A stretch of DNA of 64,000 bases from Setophaga petechia (lineage: Eukaryota; Chordata; Aves; Passeriformes; Parulidae). Below the pieces are notes generated by a model, which saw only the letters and a list, made by a program, of their open reading frames with translations, was not told the origin of the DNA and did no database searches. Of this stretch, positions 49,500 through 59,916 are shown one piece after another. A program made the position numbers and the translations under genes. The stretch lies in contig JANCRA010000028.1 in NCBI GenBank assembly GCA_024362935.1, forward strand, positions 6,050,501-6,114,500, written 5' to 3'. Position 1 is the first letter of the stretch, and every line of letters starts with the position of its first letter.

Positions 49500-50070
49500 T
49501 TTAGATCACCACGTAGAGGTCTGGTATTTTCATAACCAAATGCCATTAGTTTTATTCCCAGCACAGCCAACCAACAATCTGAAGGTCTGGAGTCGCCGGG
49601 CTGATCATTACGTGGAACCCATTAACATAAAACCCGCCATCGCAATTAGTATCTTTGTAAGCAGCAGCCTCAGCAAAAAGTGGAAATGGAGGCTGAAATG
49701 ATGGTGCTCTTCCAAAGGAGGCCGGCAGCAGATTGGGAAATAATCTGTGGCAATTGCTCTGCCGCTGTCTCTGCCGTAACTTCTCCAAAGACAGGCAGAG
49801 CCATTTCCAAGCAGTCAGCCCACGGACTTGAGCGAGCACTAAATTCACTCGGTGATCAAATACAATTTGAGAAAAAATCTACAATCACTCACTTGGGGGG
49901 GGAAGAGATATTTTCCTTTTACAGATGAAGTGCAAAACAGCAAAAGTAGCTGTATTTGGAAAAATACCGTGCAGTTTATTGATTCCAGAGGGGACAGGTA
50001 CAGACCGTGGGTTTGCCCGTTTCCCAGTAAAAACAGGGAATGATTTCGAGGGGTGCAAGGTATCTGTTGG
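49500..50070. promoter_or_regulatory. Candidate conserved element just upstream of the CUX1 island
   Basis: This block has an even base composition, no repeats, scattered retained CpG, and a high density of developmental-factor words: ACCCATTAACATAAAAC, GCAATTAGTATC, CAGATTGGGAAATAATC, TGGCAATTGC, GTGATCAAATACAATTTG. Open frames across it are short and unlike any family. Conservation is a guess that an alignment would settle. Confidence 0.32.
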
Positions 50071-50530
50071 CTGGTTTGTTTTGTTAGGAGATGAGCCTGC
50101 TAAAATGTTCTGCGCTTTTCAGGAAGGGAACAAGGAAAATGTTCGTATTTATAGCAACATTATTGTTGAGAACAAAATAAGTTATTCCATCCTTTTAATC
50201 TCCGTTTCTATGGCTATCCTGCGCGGGGCTGGGATCTGATTTTCCAACCTCCGTGCGATCCGCGTCCCTTCGGCAGCGGCCGGCGGCACCGGCCCTGGCA
50301 GGGAGCGCCTGTCCGCGCTGAAGAAATCCCGTTCCAGGCGCTCCCGGACCGCCCCGGACACCGGCAACCCGCTGCCCTCGATGCACTTTTTCATTGTTGT
50401 TTCCCCTAAACTCTCTGCACTTGGCTAATTTTAGCCCCGCGGCTCCCCGGGCGGGCTCCCCCCGCGCCGCCGCTCCGGGCACCATTCGCCGGGCGATGCG
50501 CTGCCATGAGCCCGCACCCCTCCCGCACCG

Positions 50531-50761
50531 CTGTCCCCGCACCGCCCCGCATCGGCCCGGCCCGGCATCCCAGCGCTGCCCGGCCGTGCCCGCATCCCCG
50601 CGGAGCCGTGTCCCCCCGGTACCGCTGTCCCCGCGTTCCCCCGCCCCGCGCCGCTGTCCCCGCATCCCCCCGCGCGGCGCGGCCGCGCTCCGCGCGCTTG
50701 TCCCCGCACGGCCGCGCGCTGTCCCCGCGTGTCCCGCGTGCCCTCCCCGCGCTGTCCCCGC
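50531..50761 (+). repeat. Degenerate CTGTCCCCGC minisatellite in the CUX1 CpG island
   Basis: The decamer CTGTCCCCGC occurs exactly at 50531, 50625, 50654, 50719 and 50752, with a one-base variant at 50698. The copies are separated by GC-rich sequence built from similar words (CCGCATCCCC, GTGTCCC). The array lies 280-510 bp upstream of the CUX1 ATG. It makes long spurious open frames on both strands. It looks like local slippage or expansion in GC-rich DNA. Confidence 0.6.
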
Positions 50762-50796
50762 GGGTGCGGGGTCGCCGTGAGCGCGCGGCCGCGGCG

Positions 50797-50823
50797 CCCC
50801 TTCCCCCCCACCCCCCCCCCCCA
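50797..50823. repeat. C-rich run with G-quadruplex/i-motif potential
   Basis: Apart from two T and one A, this stretch is cytosine, with a run of about 12 C. The complementary G-run could form a G-quadruplex. It lies about 220 bp upstream of the CUX1 ATG. Homopolymer length is easily mis-assembled. Confidence 0.6.
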
Positions 50824-50879
50824 CGGGAGCGCGCGGGCTGAGTCCGTGTTCCGGGCGGGCTCCAGGCCGGGATTTGGGC

Positions 50880-51044
50880 GCTCCCTGCCCGCCTCCCTCC
50901 CCCTTGCCCCCCCGCCCCTCCTCCCCCCTCCCGCCGGCTCCCTCCCTCTCTCCCTCCCTCCCTCCCTCCCCCCTCCCTCCCGGCTCCTGAACTCCAGCCC
51001 CTCTCTCTCTATCAGCCGCTCACTCTGTCTCAATATGTCTCAAG
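50880..51044 (+). promoter_or_regulatory. CUX1: Probable core promoter and 5' leader of CUX1
   Basis: This stretch is strongly pyrimidine-biased: CTCC repeats at 50941-50979, then CTCTCTCTCTATC, then CTCACTCTGTCTC just upstream of the ATG. Pyrimidine-rich leaders next to a CpG-island start site are common for TATA-less genes. The complementary strand carries many G-runs and could form G-quadruplexes. The exact transcription start cannot be read from sequence. Initiation anywhere upstream of 51035 would place an upstream ATG (51035) in the leader. Confidence 0.55.
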
Positions 51045-51091
51045 ATGGCGGCCAATGTGGGATCGATGTTTCAATATTGGAAGCGCTTTGA
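51035..51091 (+). other. Overlapping upstream ORF in the CUX1 leader (18 codons)
   Basis: An ATG at 51035, ten bases before the CUX1 start, opens a different frame of 18 codons that stops with TGA at 51089-51091. The stop lies inside exon 1, so no splicing is needed to complete it. Its context has A at -3 and T at +4, weaker than the CUX1 ATG. It overlaps the main CDS by 47 nt. A ribosome translating it would terminate downstream of the CUX1 start, so it could lower CUX1 translation. Whether it is in the mRNA depends on the start site. Confidence 0.6.
51041..51052 (+). promoter_or_regulatory. YY1-type motif overlapping the CUX1 start codon
   Basis: CAAGATGGCGGC matches the strong YY1 consensus (AAnATGGCGGC). 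In many vertebrate genes this motif sits just downstream of the transcription start and contains the initiator ATG. Here the ATG of the motif is the CUX1 start codon at 51045. A related CAAGATGGCGCC lies 302 bp downstream at 51346-51357. Binding is inferred from the motif only. Confidence 0.6.
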
Positions 51092-51107
51092 TTTACAGCA
51101 GCTGCAG
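51045..51107 (+). CDS. CUX1: CUX1 first coding exon (N-terminal 21 codons)
   Basis: CUX1 is a nuclear transcription factor with three Cut repeats and a homeodomain. In mammals the same first exon also starts CASP, a Golgi coiled-coil membrane protein made by alternative splicing. Only the N-terminus is present. The frame starts MAANVGSMFQYWKRFDL and continues QQLQ, then meets a CAG|GTCAGG donor at 51107/51108. The residues after FDL (QQLQ) fit CUX1; as I recall, the paralogue CUX2 has RRLQ there. The start is well supported: the CAAGATGG context has A at -3 and G at +4. The donor is slightly weak, with C at +3 where A or G is usual. The frame happens to stay open past the donor to 52070, but that sequence is GC-rich and does not resemble the CUX1 continuation, which in human begins RELDATA. 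The exon lies in the middle of a CpG island. The homology is from memory; Cux family is near certain and CUX1 over CUX2 is likely. Confidence 0.92.
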
Positions 51108-51339
51108 GTCAGGCTCCCCCGCTCGCCGCACCGGCCGGGCCGCGCCGCCGGACCCCCCCCTCCCTCCCTTCTCCGCCTTCCCTCGGGCCCGGCCTCCCCC
51201 TCCTCCTCCCGCTGCCGGCCCGCGCCGCCTAAAGGGAACCCCCCGCTCCGCCCGGCCGCGGCGCTCCGCTCCCTCCGCCCCCCCCGCCATCGATCACCGG
51301 CCCCATCGGAAATTGATCCTCTTTGTTCAATTCATCGAT
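51062..51339. promoter_or_regulatory. Cluster of ATCGAT/ATTGAT (Cut-type) sites at CUX1 exon 1 and start of intron 1
   Basis: ATCGAT occurs at 51062-51067 (inside exon 1), 51289-51294 and 51334-51339, with ATTGAT at 51312-51317. Cut repeats of CUX1 are known to favour ATCRAT-type words, so these are candidate autoregulatory sites. A CCAAT word also lies at 51052-51056. I found only three other ATCGAT words in the window (10625, 38311, 42167), so a cluster in very GC-rich DNA is unexpected. Function is inference. Confidence 0.4.
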
Positions 51340-51728
51340 CAGCCCAAGATGGCGCCGGAGCCGCCGCTGCCGGGGCTGCCGCCGCTTCGCCCGCTCCGTC
51401 CCGGGCTGCTCTTTCCCCGCTCCGCGCTCCCCCCCCGGCGGCGGGGCCGTGCGGGGCGGCGGGCGCGGCGGGACTCCCGGCGGCCGCCGCTCATCCCCCG
51501 CCCGCCTCCTCCCTCTCCCTCCCCGCCGCCTGCCCCATTCCCGCCGCCGCGTCCCCGCCGCTTTTCCTCCGCCGGGAGCCGGGGAAAGTTTACCGAGTGC
51601 TGGGACTTTGTGTGGGGGCGCCGGGCGGGCTGGCGGTGCAGGCGCGGAGCGGCGGGGGCTGGGGGCGCTGTGGTGCCGGCCGGGCGGGCGGGCGCTCCCC
51701 GCCGCCGCCGCCGCGGGGTGCCGGCCCT

Positions 51729-51750
51729 CGCTCCGCTCCGCTCCGCTCCG
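51729..51750 (+). repeat. Short GCTCC pentamer repeat in intron 1
   Basis: About four tandem copies of a CGCTC/CTCCG pentamer, just downstream of a short GCC run (51701-51714). It is a simple repeat inside the CpG island and has no coding meaning. Confidence 0.7.
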
Positions 51751-52598
51751 CCGGGCGCGGGGCTCCGGCCGCCGCCCTGCGACCGCCGCGGGCACCGCGC
51801 CGGGCCGCCAGGGGAGGGGACGCGGGGACACCGGCCGGCGCGGAGGGAGCGAGCGAGCGGCGGAGGGTCCCGCCGGGTGGGTGGGAAGGGGCGAGCGCCC
51901 GGTGCGCGGAGAGGGCGGCTCGGGAGGGCAGCGGCAGCGCCGGGCGCAGGGAGGGGCGCGGGGGCGTCCCGGCCGGCGGGGGGCATCGCGGCCGCATCTC
52001 CCCGCGGCGGCGGGAGGGCACGTTACATAATTCACGGGCTCTCCAGCCTCTCCTGCTGTCCAGGATCTGACAGATGAGCGGAATATTGATGCTTTACTGT
52101 GCTGGCTCGGGAGAGCCCAGAAGTGCCGTTTCCTGCGAGGGAAAGTCCTCGCAGACCGGCCTCCCTCCCCCTGCCCCGGGGGAGCGTCCCCGGAGGAATC
52201 GCGGCCCCACGGTTTAATTGAGTTGCCGGGCTACAGATAAGGCCGGGGCGGGCCGGGGGGGTTGTCAGACGCTCTATCGGTGCTGCTCCCGCCGTGAATG
52301 GGATTGCAACACGCGTGTCTCCCAGTTGATTGGCGCAGGAAGGCGCTGCCCTGCCTCTCCAAACCCGCCGCTACCTCCCGTTTAAATAAATTGGCTCGAA
52401 AGCCGGCGGCTGCCCACCCTGGCCCCCGCGGAGGCGGCGGTGGAGCCGGCCGGAGGCTGCGGCAGGCGGAGGGATGGTGCGCTGATGCTGGGCAGAGCCG
52501 CATTCCCGCTGGAGGTGAGGGGATGGATGCTCGCAGGGGGCCGGCAGCGGGACCCGGGTCCTGCCGCCCTCCCTTCCCCTCGGCCGGGCGTGCGGGAG

Positions 52599-52632
52599 CG
52601 ATATAATATATATATTTATATATATAATATTC
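52599..52632. repeat. AT-rich run at the 3' edge of the CpG island
   Basis: ATATAATATATATA-type sequence sits directly against GC-rich DNA and marks the downstream edge of the island. It looks like a simple repeat; a TATA role is unlikely because no coding sequence follows. Confidence 0.6.
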
Positions 52633-55600
52633 AGAACTCCCACCCCAGCAGCCCCCGAAAGGGGAAGTGCTGCGTGGGATCTGTGCTGGGAGGCCGGTCC
52701 CTTCCGACTTTCAGGTGCATTAGGAGGTGGGGTAAAGTAGCGTTTTGTTTCAGGTTTCTCTGTCGTCTTCCAGCCCCTTTCGCGTTTTATTGTATCTTTT
52801 AAAGGTTTTGGATTAAGGTAGACTTGGCTGAACTTTGCTAACTTGAAAGGGTTCTTAATAGTGACCCGGAATACCTACAGGAATACAGAAAATGAGATCC
52901 AGATGTAGAATTGTATAAAATAAAATGGATTAAATTAAGATGTAGTTAAACAAGGTCTGACATCTCTAATTGTGGACTTTTGCTTTTGCCTCTGTGTACG
53001 TGTGGCTGTACTTGCTTAGCATAGGAAAATAAACGCTCCGAACATCGCTGCTGTGGCGTTACATTTAACGGTGAACAAGTCTAAATATTGCCTATAAAAA
53101 TAAAGCCTTCAAAAATGTTATTGATTAAAACATATTATGCTAAAGTATCTATCATGTAAATTAAATTCTAAAATGTAATGAACACAGCCAAATGGCATTT
53201 TGATAGATTGTTCTATTCTGTTTTTAGTAAAAAATAGCTCACTTTTATCATAATTTAATTTCTGTGCATACTGTAAAACCTGTTGTGGAGTATCACTGTA
53301 CAAACCTTAATCTCGTTTTTGCAGACTAAATGTGACAGTCTGACTTGAACAGCTTGTAGCTTCTCCTTTGAAGCATTCTGGTAACGCCAGCTTAGAGTTG
53401 TTTGAACAATATTCATTACCTGCTTTTGAGGACTGGTGATTATTTATCCGTGCTGCGGATTGAGGCTGTTCACCTGTTGGCAGGTTCAGCAGGCAGGCTG
53501 TGAGCAGCACAGAGTTTGTTAACTTTGCATGCGCTCTGTCTGCAGAGAGCCCTGGAGTGACCGGGGAGGGAGAGAATGCCTTCCTCCCCATGCAGAATAG
53601 TTAATTTGTTTCAAATTAGCTTTTAATTTATTTATTTATTTTTACCCACCCATCTGCACCAAGAAGTAGTGTAATATTTACTCCCACTTACAGATGAAGC
53701 AATGTGCTATAAAAGCTATCATTCCCAGGGATGAAGTTGAGTCCCACAGAAGTGTCCATGCCTCCCTCTGTCCCCGTCCTTCGCTTGCACTGACGTATTT
53801 CGAGCGTGGAATTGTAGAAAATAAAAATACTTCCGCGTACGCTCTGTTCCAGCGTGAAAGCCTGGAGGATTTATGCTTAACACAATTCCACCTGAGCCCT
53901 GCAGAACTCCAGCTCGTGGAGCTCGGGGTGTGAGGGCTTTGAAGCTCTGTGTGCACGAGAAAGTTGTGAGGAGCTGGGACTGGGCAGTCCCGGATCGCCG
54001 GCAGCCAGCGCCGCGTACCCGCCTGCTCCCAACTTCCTCTTCCACCTTCTGTTAGCAGGAGATGTTTAACTGTTGATGAGCTTCGACCTGCCTTGTAATA
54101 TTAAGCAGCAGGTTTCTCCAGATTGTATCAATATTAATTAAAAACAGAGCCAGGAACACTTTAGGGTCTGACTTTTTAAATTATTTATTTCCTTTCGCTA
54201 AATAACCCCTTGTTTATAGCGAAAGATGTTTCAAGTGTTGGAGACAGGATTAAATAATTCAGAACTTGGATTAAAGAACAAAAAGGTCTGTTCACAAATG
54301 GAATATGAGATGCAAAAATGGCAGCTTCCTACAGGTATCAAACGGGGCTCTTCACTGGAGACTGTACCTGCGAGGCACGCAGCTGAACATTAACCCTTTT
54401 GTAGTAAAGGCTGGCATGACTCCTGAAGAAACTGGAATGGGCATGGCATTGCTGCCTCAGTGTGCTATGTGCTGGTAGCTGGACCCATGTTTGGTGGGGA
54501 GGGAGTTGCAGTGCTCAGAGCAAACAGCCCCATGCAAACAGTGAGTGCTGTGGCAGTGAATGCAGGTGAAATCACTGGAGGAATGCTGCTGCCCTCCAGT
54601 TGGAGCTGCACGTCCTGTCTGGAAGCAGTTGTGTGATTGGAATCAGATCAGCAGCGTGAAGGTAACCTGCTGTTCCATGGTCCTGGTTTGTTTGTACTTT
54701 TTGGTGTCCCCATCACCTTCACTGTAAAAACAGCCTTTGCTGGAGAACAGGAAAAGGAGCGTCGTGTTCCCGTGGGCGCAGCATGCAGCTCTCCTTGACA
54801 GCTTGCTGAATATTTCTGAATATGGGTGTATATATCAGCATCAGAGGAGGCAACTGGTCTCTCTGACCAGCAGGAGTAAGTCCAGCTTGAGCCACAGCTC
54901 TGAGGACAAATGGAAGAAGTTAATACTCTTTGAAAACTTAAACTACCTGTAGTTATTTTGGCAATAAACACAAGTTCTCAAAGTGTCATTGTAGCGTTTT
55001 AGGACAGGCTCACATTCTGGTAAAAAGTACAGTTTCTTATTGCTTTTGAGCAGAATGGCAGAACTTGTTACCATCAAGCTGAGGAGTGAAAATCTAAAGG
55101 CAAATCTTGCTAATGTGTTTGTTTTTTAAAATCTCATCCTGGTATTGCATCATATATGATTAAAGTAAGGATAGATTATTAGTTCTGTGCAGGCTGTGAC
55201 TAATTGCTTGGGGTAAACCATTGATCTTATAAAATCTACAACAAAATCTGGAAAAACTAAGTTGTAATGAATAGCTTTTAAATACTGAAGTACTTCTGTT
55301 ACTAAATTAAAAACAGGTGGAGTTGTTGGCATCGTTTAGTTGGGTCTGATGGTACCAGAGCACAAGCTGATGTGTGAAGGAGTTTGTATGCTCCATCAGA
55401 AGTGGAATTAGTGATCAGGTCTGAGTGTTTAATTTGTGTATCTGTGCAGGTCATTGTAGAATTATTTCTGTCCTAAAAGTAGTCAGTGGGTCTTTGTTTA
55501 TAGTGGTAGCTGAATGTGCATGTGGAGAAAAGTCTCCAGCTGCTGTAGCCACATTTCTGCTCCCTTTAGCTGCTCGGAGAGGAGAGGTGAAAGCAGCTGG

Positions 55601-58600
55601 GTGTTCCTGCAGGAAGGGAGGGCTGGCAGAGCCAGGGCACTGCTGCCAAGATACTCTGAGAGCAATCACAGCAGGAAAGCTTTGGCAGCTTGTGGTGCTC
55701 AGGGTGATGTCCCTGGACACCCACCACACGTGACATACCAGAAGAAAGGCCCTTGATGTACTTCTGGCACAAGAACTGGTCTTTCATAGGATTCCTTGAG
55801 TTCTGCTCCTTGGGAATAAATCTCTGGGAGCTTTTCTATCCCTTGTTCTATTCCTGCAATGAAATAATGCCCATCAGAAATGTGGCAGAGTCACTGCGTG
55901 CGTCGGTCACTCTGCTCCAGTGCCAAGTTTGTGGTTAACTGGATGATGTATTGAGAAGTGCAGTAGGGAGGATTTGGGATATGGTAATGCTTGGGAGTTT
56001 TCTGAAGAAAAATCACACTGGTTGGCTGTATGTAACAATGCAAAATAAGTAAAGGGTGGAACATTTTCTAGAGAAGAAATTACATGCGGTCTAAAATTCC
56101 AGTGAACAGTTATTCTTTATTTGCAAGCTGATTTGTAATGCAAAAAGTGGATGTAGAAAAATGCATAATCCAGAGTTTCAGTTTGATCACACTGAGGCTG
56201 AGAATAAAGGCAAATTATTTATTGGGTACAGAACAGACACATATGTGGATGATTGGTATTTTTTAAGGCCCCAGGCAGGCAGTGTGCACTTGTAAGCCTT
56301 TCTGTGTAAGCAGGGTGATAACTTCCCATCTTGTGTATCCGGGTTTTTCCTGCACCTGTGCTTGGTTTTTTCCCATATCCTTTTTGGGAAGGCCTTGAAA
56401 ATACAATATAGTGGGAATATAGTGACAGTGGTCCACTATGCTGGAATGGGGAGAAAGATTTGAGGGTGAGATGGGGAAAGCTGAAATAAAATTATTTCCA
56501 GAAGACAAGAAATGTTGGATAAAGAGACTTGTTCTGGAGTGCTCACACATGGAGTTGAATGTACCAGGAAAGATGGGAGAAACTTGGACCTCACAGTCAG
56601 AAATAGTGCCCTTAAATCAGTGAACATAAGATAAATCCTACTCATTCTGTGACATATGTTCTCAGCTTGTTTTGTTGTCTCTGGTTTGACAAGGCAAAGC
56701 AGTGATTTGTGCCTTTATTGGCAGTTCTAATGAAGAAAATACAGGCTATTGGACTGGTTGGATTGTGCAGAATGTGGAATGCAGACAGATTGTTGGATGT
56801 TAAGTTTTTATAAAAGATTAAACACAGTTGGGTGTCGGTTGTTGGATGTACCAAAGGTCTCCACTCCTGTCCAACAGTAATTTGGATTTCCAGGAAAGCA
56901 CTAGGAGTGAGGAATTTGCAGTAGATCCACCACTGTACCCTGGTTGTGCTTCTGTTCTGTCTCTAGCAAGACACTGCAGTTCTTACTGTTACTTGCACCT
57001 CCTGTGACTTAGCAGAGTTAAACATTTACCCTGAATAAAGATAATTTTTGTTATGAAGGTGTTAAAGCCGGGAGGTGCCCGACAGCTCCTGTGTGTGTTA
57101 CAGCAGGCAGGGCTTTGCAGCTGGAGCCTGTCTCACTAATTCTAACAGCTTTTTGCCTCCCTGGCAATTCACTTGCCCCCTTGCCTTGCAATAATTTGAT
57201 TTCTTTGTCGGCAGTTGGGGCAATAAGGAAGTTTCTGTGGGGGCTGGAGCTGTGCTGCCTTTCCTGGGGAGCAGGGAGGGCAGCTGGGGTGCTGCTCATC
57301 TTCCTCCTCCTCCTCCTCATGCACCCCAGTGATCTGCTCTGGGAACACAGAGGTGAGGATTACTCATTTTTGAAAGGCTCCAAAGCAGATGCACAGAAGT
57401 ATTTTAAGCTGCTGTGTTTAGATGCTTTGAATTCCCCCAGATCTTTGTGTCCCTGGTTGTGAGCACTTTGAGGCACGTACGGATGTAGGCCATGGCTGTC
57501 TCGGAGGCTTTTCAGAGGAGTTCATACATCAGAGCTGAGCAGATCCTGTGGTTCTGCTCTTTTGTGTGGAAATGTACCTTAGTGAATGAGCAAGCCTGGA
57601 GACTGCAGCATCTGGAGTGCCAGCACAAGCTTTCTGTGAATGATAGAATACAATATGGCTAAATGGCTGCACAAATCCCATGGGAACGTGACCATTCCTC
57701 TTGCTGAATCCAGTGATTTTGTATGGATGAGTCCAGGTGTGCCCTGCACGTGGGAATTCAGGTGAGACCAAGCCATGGTCTGATTCCTGGAAAGATTTTA
57801 TCCCATCCCTCGAGCTGTGGAGGTGGGATGGTCCAGCTGCTGCTCTGTCACGTCACCGTGGGATTGCTTTTATGGGCTCGGGGAGGGCGTGTGCAGGAGC
57901 AGTTCTGACACATGGCAGAGGTCTTTCCTTGCTGAGGAATGTTGGTTTCTGTCTGTGGCTCACGTGTGACTGGCTGAGGGCAGCAATGTTAGAGGGAAGT
58001 AAAAATTAAAACAAGTGCTGTGGGGGAAGTGACACTGCTTGAAGGAGTGGAGGGGTAGAGGGAAGTGGCGAAGAAAGGAAGGAGGTAAGGAGTGAACATA
58101 AACCTAGGACTTGGAAATGAAACTCCTTGCAGGACAGCTGGGAGAAGAGAGTTTATTTTAGCCTTTATATAAATATTGGGCAGTACACAGGGCATTGTGG
58201 TGGGTCTCCCAACAAATGCCTGGCTGTAGTGTTACCACCAAATCCACCTCACCTGCCCTTGCTCACCTTAGATCACCTGGGGTTTGCTCCAGGCTGTCCT
58301 TGTGGGAACACCCTGGGAAAATCTGTCCATGAGGTGCTGAGGTGATGCTGTGACTTCAGAGTGCACTGGCAGTTTTTAGTGTTGCCCTGTGACAATCAAG
58401 GGTTTGTGTTTCCTGGTAGCTTTCTATCCACCTGCATGATATTTTCAGGTTTTATGAATAGGAGAAGCATTCTCATTGTTCTTACTGAAAAATAAAGGAG
58501 GGGGCAAAAAACCCAGAGAATTTCATAGCTTTTGCCTTTTTTAATTTTTTTTTTAAATGAAGACTCAGACTAGGTGTATCTTAGATGGCAAAAGCTTGTA

Positions 58601-59877
58601 TGTTTTGAGTGGAAATGCCCTGGCTTATTCCTGTAGAAACAAAACTGCAAAGCCAAAAAGGAGTGTTGCAAACAATGAGATGCAGTGGAAGTTTGTTGGG
58701 TTAAATCTTGCCCCTTCTGCTCTCAGTATCTCTGGCAGGTGTTTGTGGTTTCATGGTGTTGCTGAACCAATATTCTAAAGAAAACAAAAGATTTCTTCTA
58801 CCAGGCTGAGCTGAAGCTGGTGTGTATCAGCCCTTCAGAAATGTCTGTGTGTGAGCTGAGCATCACTTTGGGCAGTGGTGCTGACCCCCAGAGCCTTGAA
58901 GTGTTTCAATTCAGTGTGGGCACAGTCAGGAGGTGGCAGTGGCTCTCAGGTGAGCTGGGAGTTGCAGAACCACTGCCAGGAGCTGCCCCATGCCCTGCAC
59001 ACCTCCCTTGCCTGTCCTGGTTTGCTTCTGCATCTGGGAAACACGATAGTGCTCCCAGCCCCTCTTTGAGATACAAGATTGTGACTTTGTAATTACTGAT
59101 GGGTTTTGCTGCTACTTAATTCTGTTTTGTGGATAAACGAGTCTCAGTGGTTACATCTTCTGCACCTTTGTTCTCGATATTTTAAATGTGCTGATTTGTA
59201 GGTGCTTTTCAGGCTGTTGCTGAAAACAGTTTCTACAGAAATGAATGTGAAAAAAGTGTTGCTTGTCCTAAAGAGTATTGAGAATGATTGGTACTAAATC
59301 ATTGGAAAAATTGTTTCTTGCCCTTGGTTATAAAGTTATAATCTAGAGTTACTCATACATAGACACACTCTTACTTTAAAACAGACCTCCCTGTTTGGTG
59401 TAGTGTACAGTTTATCAAGTTTCCCTTCAGATTTCTCTGTGTATTGAAGGCTGTTTGAAATTTACGTTATAGGCAGCCAGCTATATGAACGTTGAATTAA
59501 AAATTCAGCAGTTTGTGGTTGCATCATTGCAAGCTTCAGCCCAAGGTTTGAAACAGCTCCCTGTTCCAGCAGGACAGACCAGGGGCAGGGAGGATCCTCC
59601 ATCCCAAGCCACACTGGTGGTTTTAAGGGCAGTAACTGGGAGCCTTTGAGGCCCCTGGATGAGAGAGGAGATGTGCAGAGCAGTCCTTACATGATGTGCT
59701 GCACCTGTACTTGGAGGCTGAAATTCATAACTCACCAAACACATAGTATGGGGTAGCTTTAAACCTTTTCTTTCAACTTTTCTCTTTTATCCAATTACCC
59801 AGGCTCTGTAGTGTACCAGCAGCCTGCTTGGGCTGTCAGTGGGGTTGGGGCTTTGCTTGATCTGTGCTGCTTGTGCC
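52633..59877. other. Intron 1 sequence; nothing recognised
   Basis: CpG falls sharply after the island. 52800-53300 is AT-rich with almost no frames. The remaining frames (at most 123 codons, 57091-57462) have no domain. No CUX1 exon 2 was seen. Confidence 0.55.
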
Positions 59878-59916
59878 ATCAGGAATATCCATCAGGAATA
59901 TCCATCAGGAATAACC
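59878..59916 (+). repeat. 13-bp tandem triplication in intron 1
   Basis: ATCAGGAATATCC is repeated three times head to tail, the last copy with one change (ATCAGGAATAACC). It is a simple recent duplication. Confidence 0.9.

Larger units (their letters stand above)
50218..52602 (+). promoter_or_regulatory. CUX1: CpG island and promoter of CUX1
   Basis: The base composition changes abruptly at about 50218, from AT-rich, CpG-poor sequence to dense CpG with many GGGCGG/CCGCCC (Sp1-type) words. It reverts at about 52602, where a short AT-rich run begins. The island contains CUX1 exon 1 and the first 1.5 kb of intron 1. I saw no TATA box at a sensible distance from the start codon, so dispersed TATA-less initiation is expected, probably in the pyrimidine-rich stretch 50880-51040. 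Sub-features include a decamer minisatellite (50531-50761), a C-run (50797-50823), a CTCC tract (50941-50979), a YY1-type site on the ATG and a cluster of ATCGAT words. The edges were judged by eye, not computed. Confidence 0.88.

Noticed and set aside
51045..51107. Alternative identity CUX2
   Set aside because: The first 17 residues are shared, but the next residues are QQLQ as in CUX1, not RRLQ as I recall for CUX2. An orthology check on flanking genes would settle it.
50195..52035. Long - strand frames of 143-268 codons across the CpG island (antisense gene?)
   Set aside because: All are rich in G, A, R and P, as expected where stops are depleted by GC content. None has a domain or a plausible start. 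A divergent non-coding transcript remains possible but is not shown.
51055..52077. A 340-codon frame starting at the ATG at 51055
   Set aside because: It is a shadow of GC-rich exon 1 and intron 1, out of frame with CUX1, with no domain and a composition dictated by GC content.
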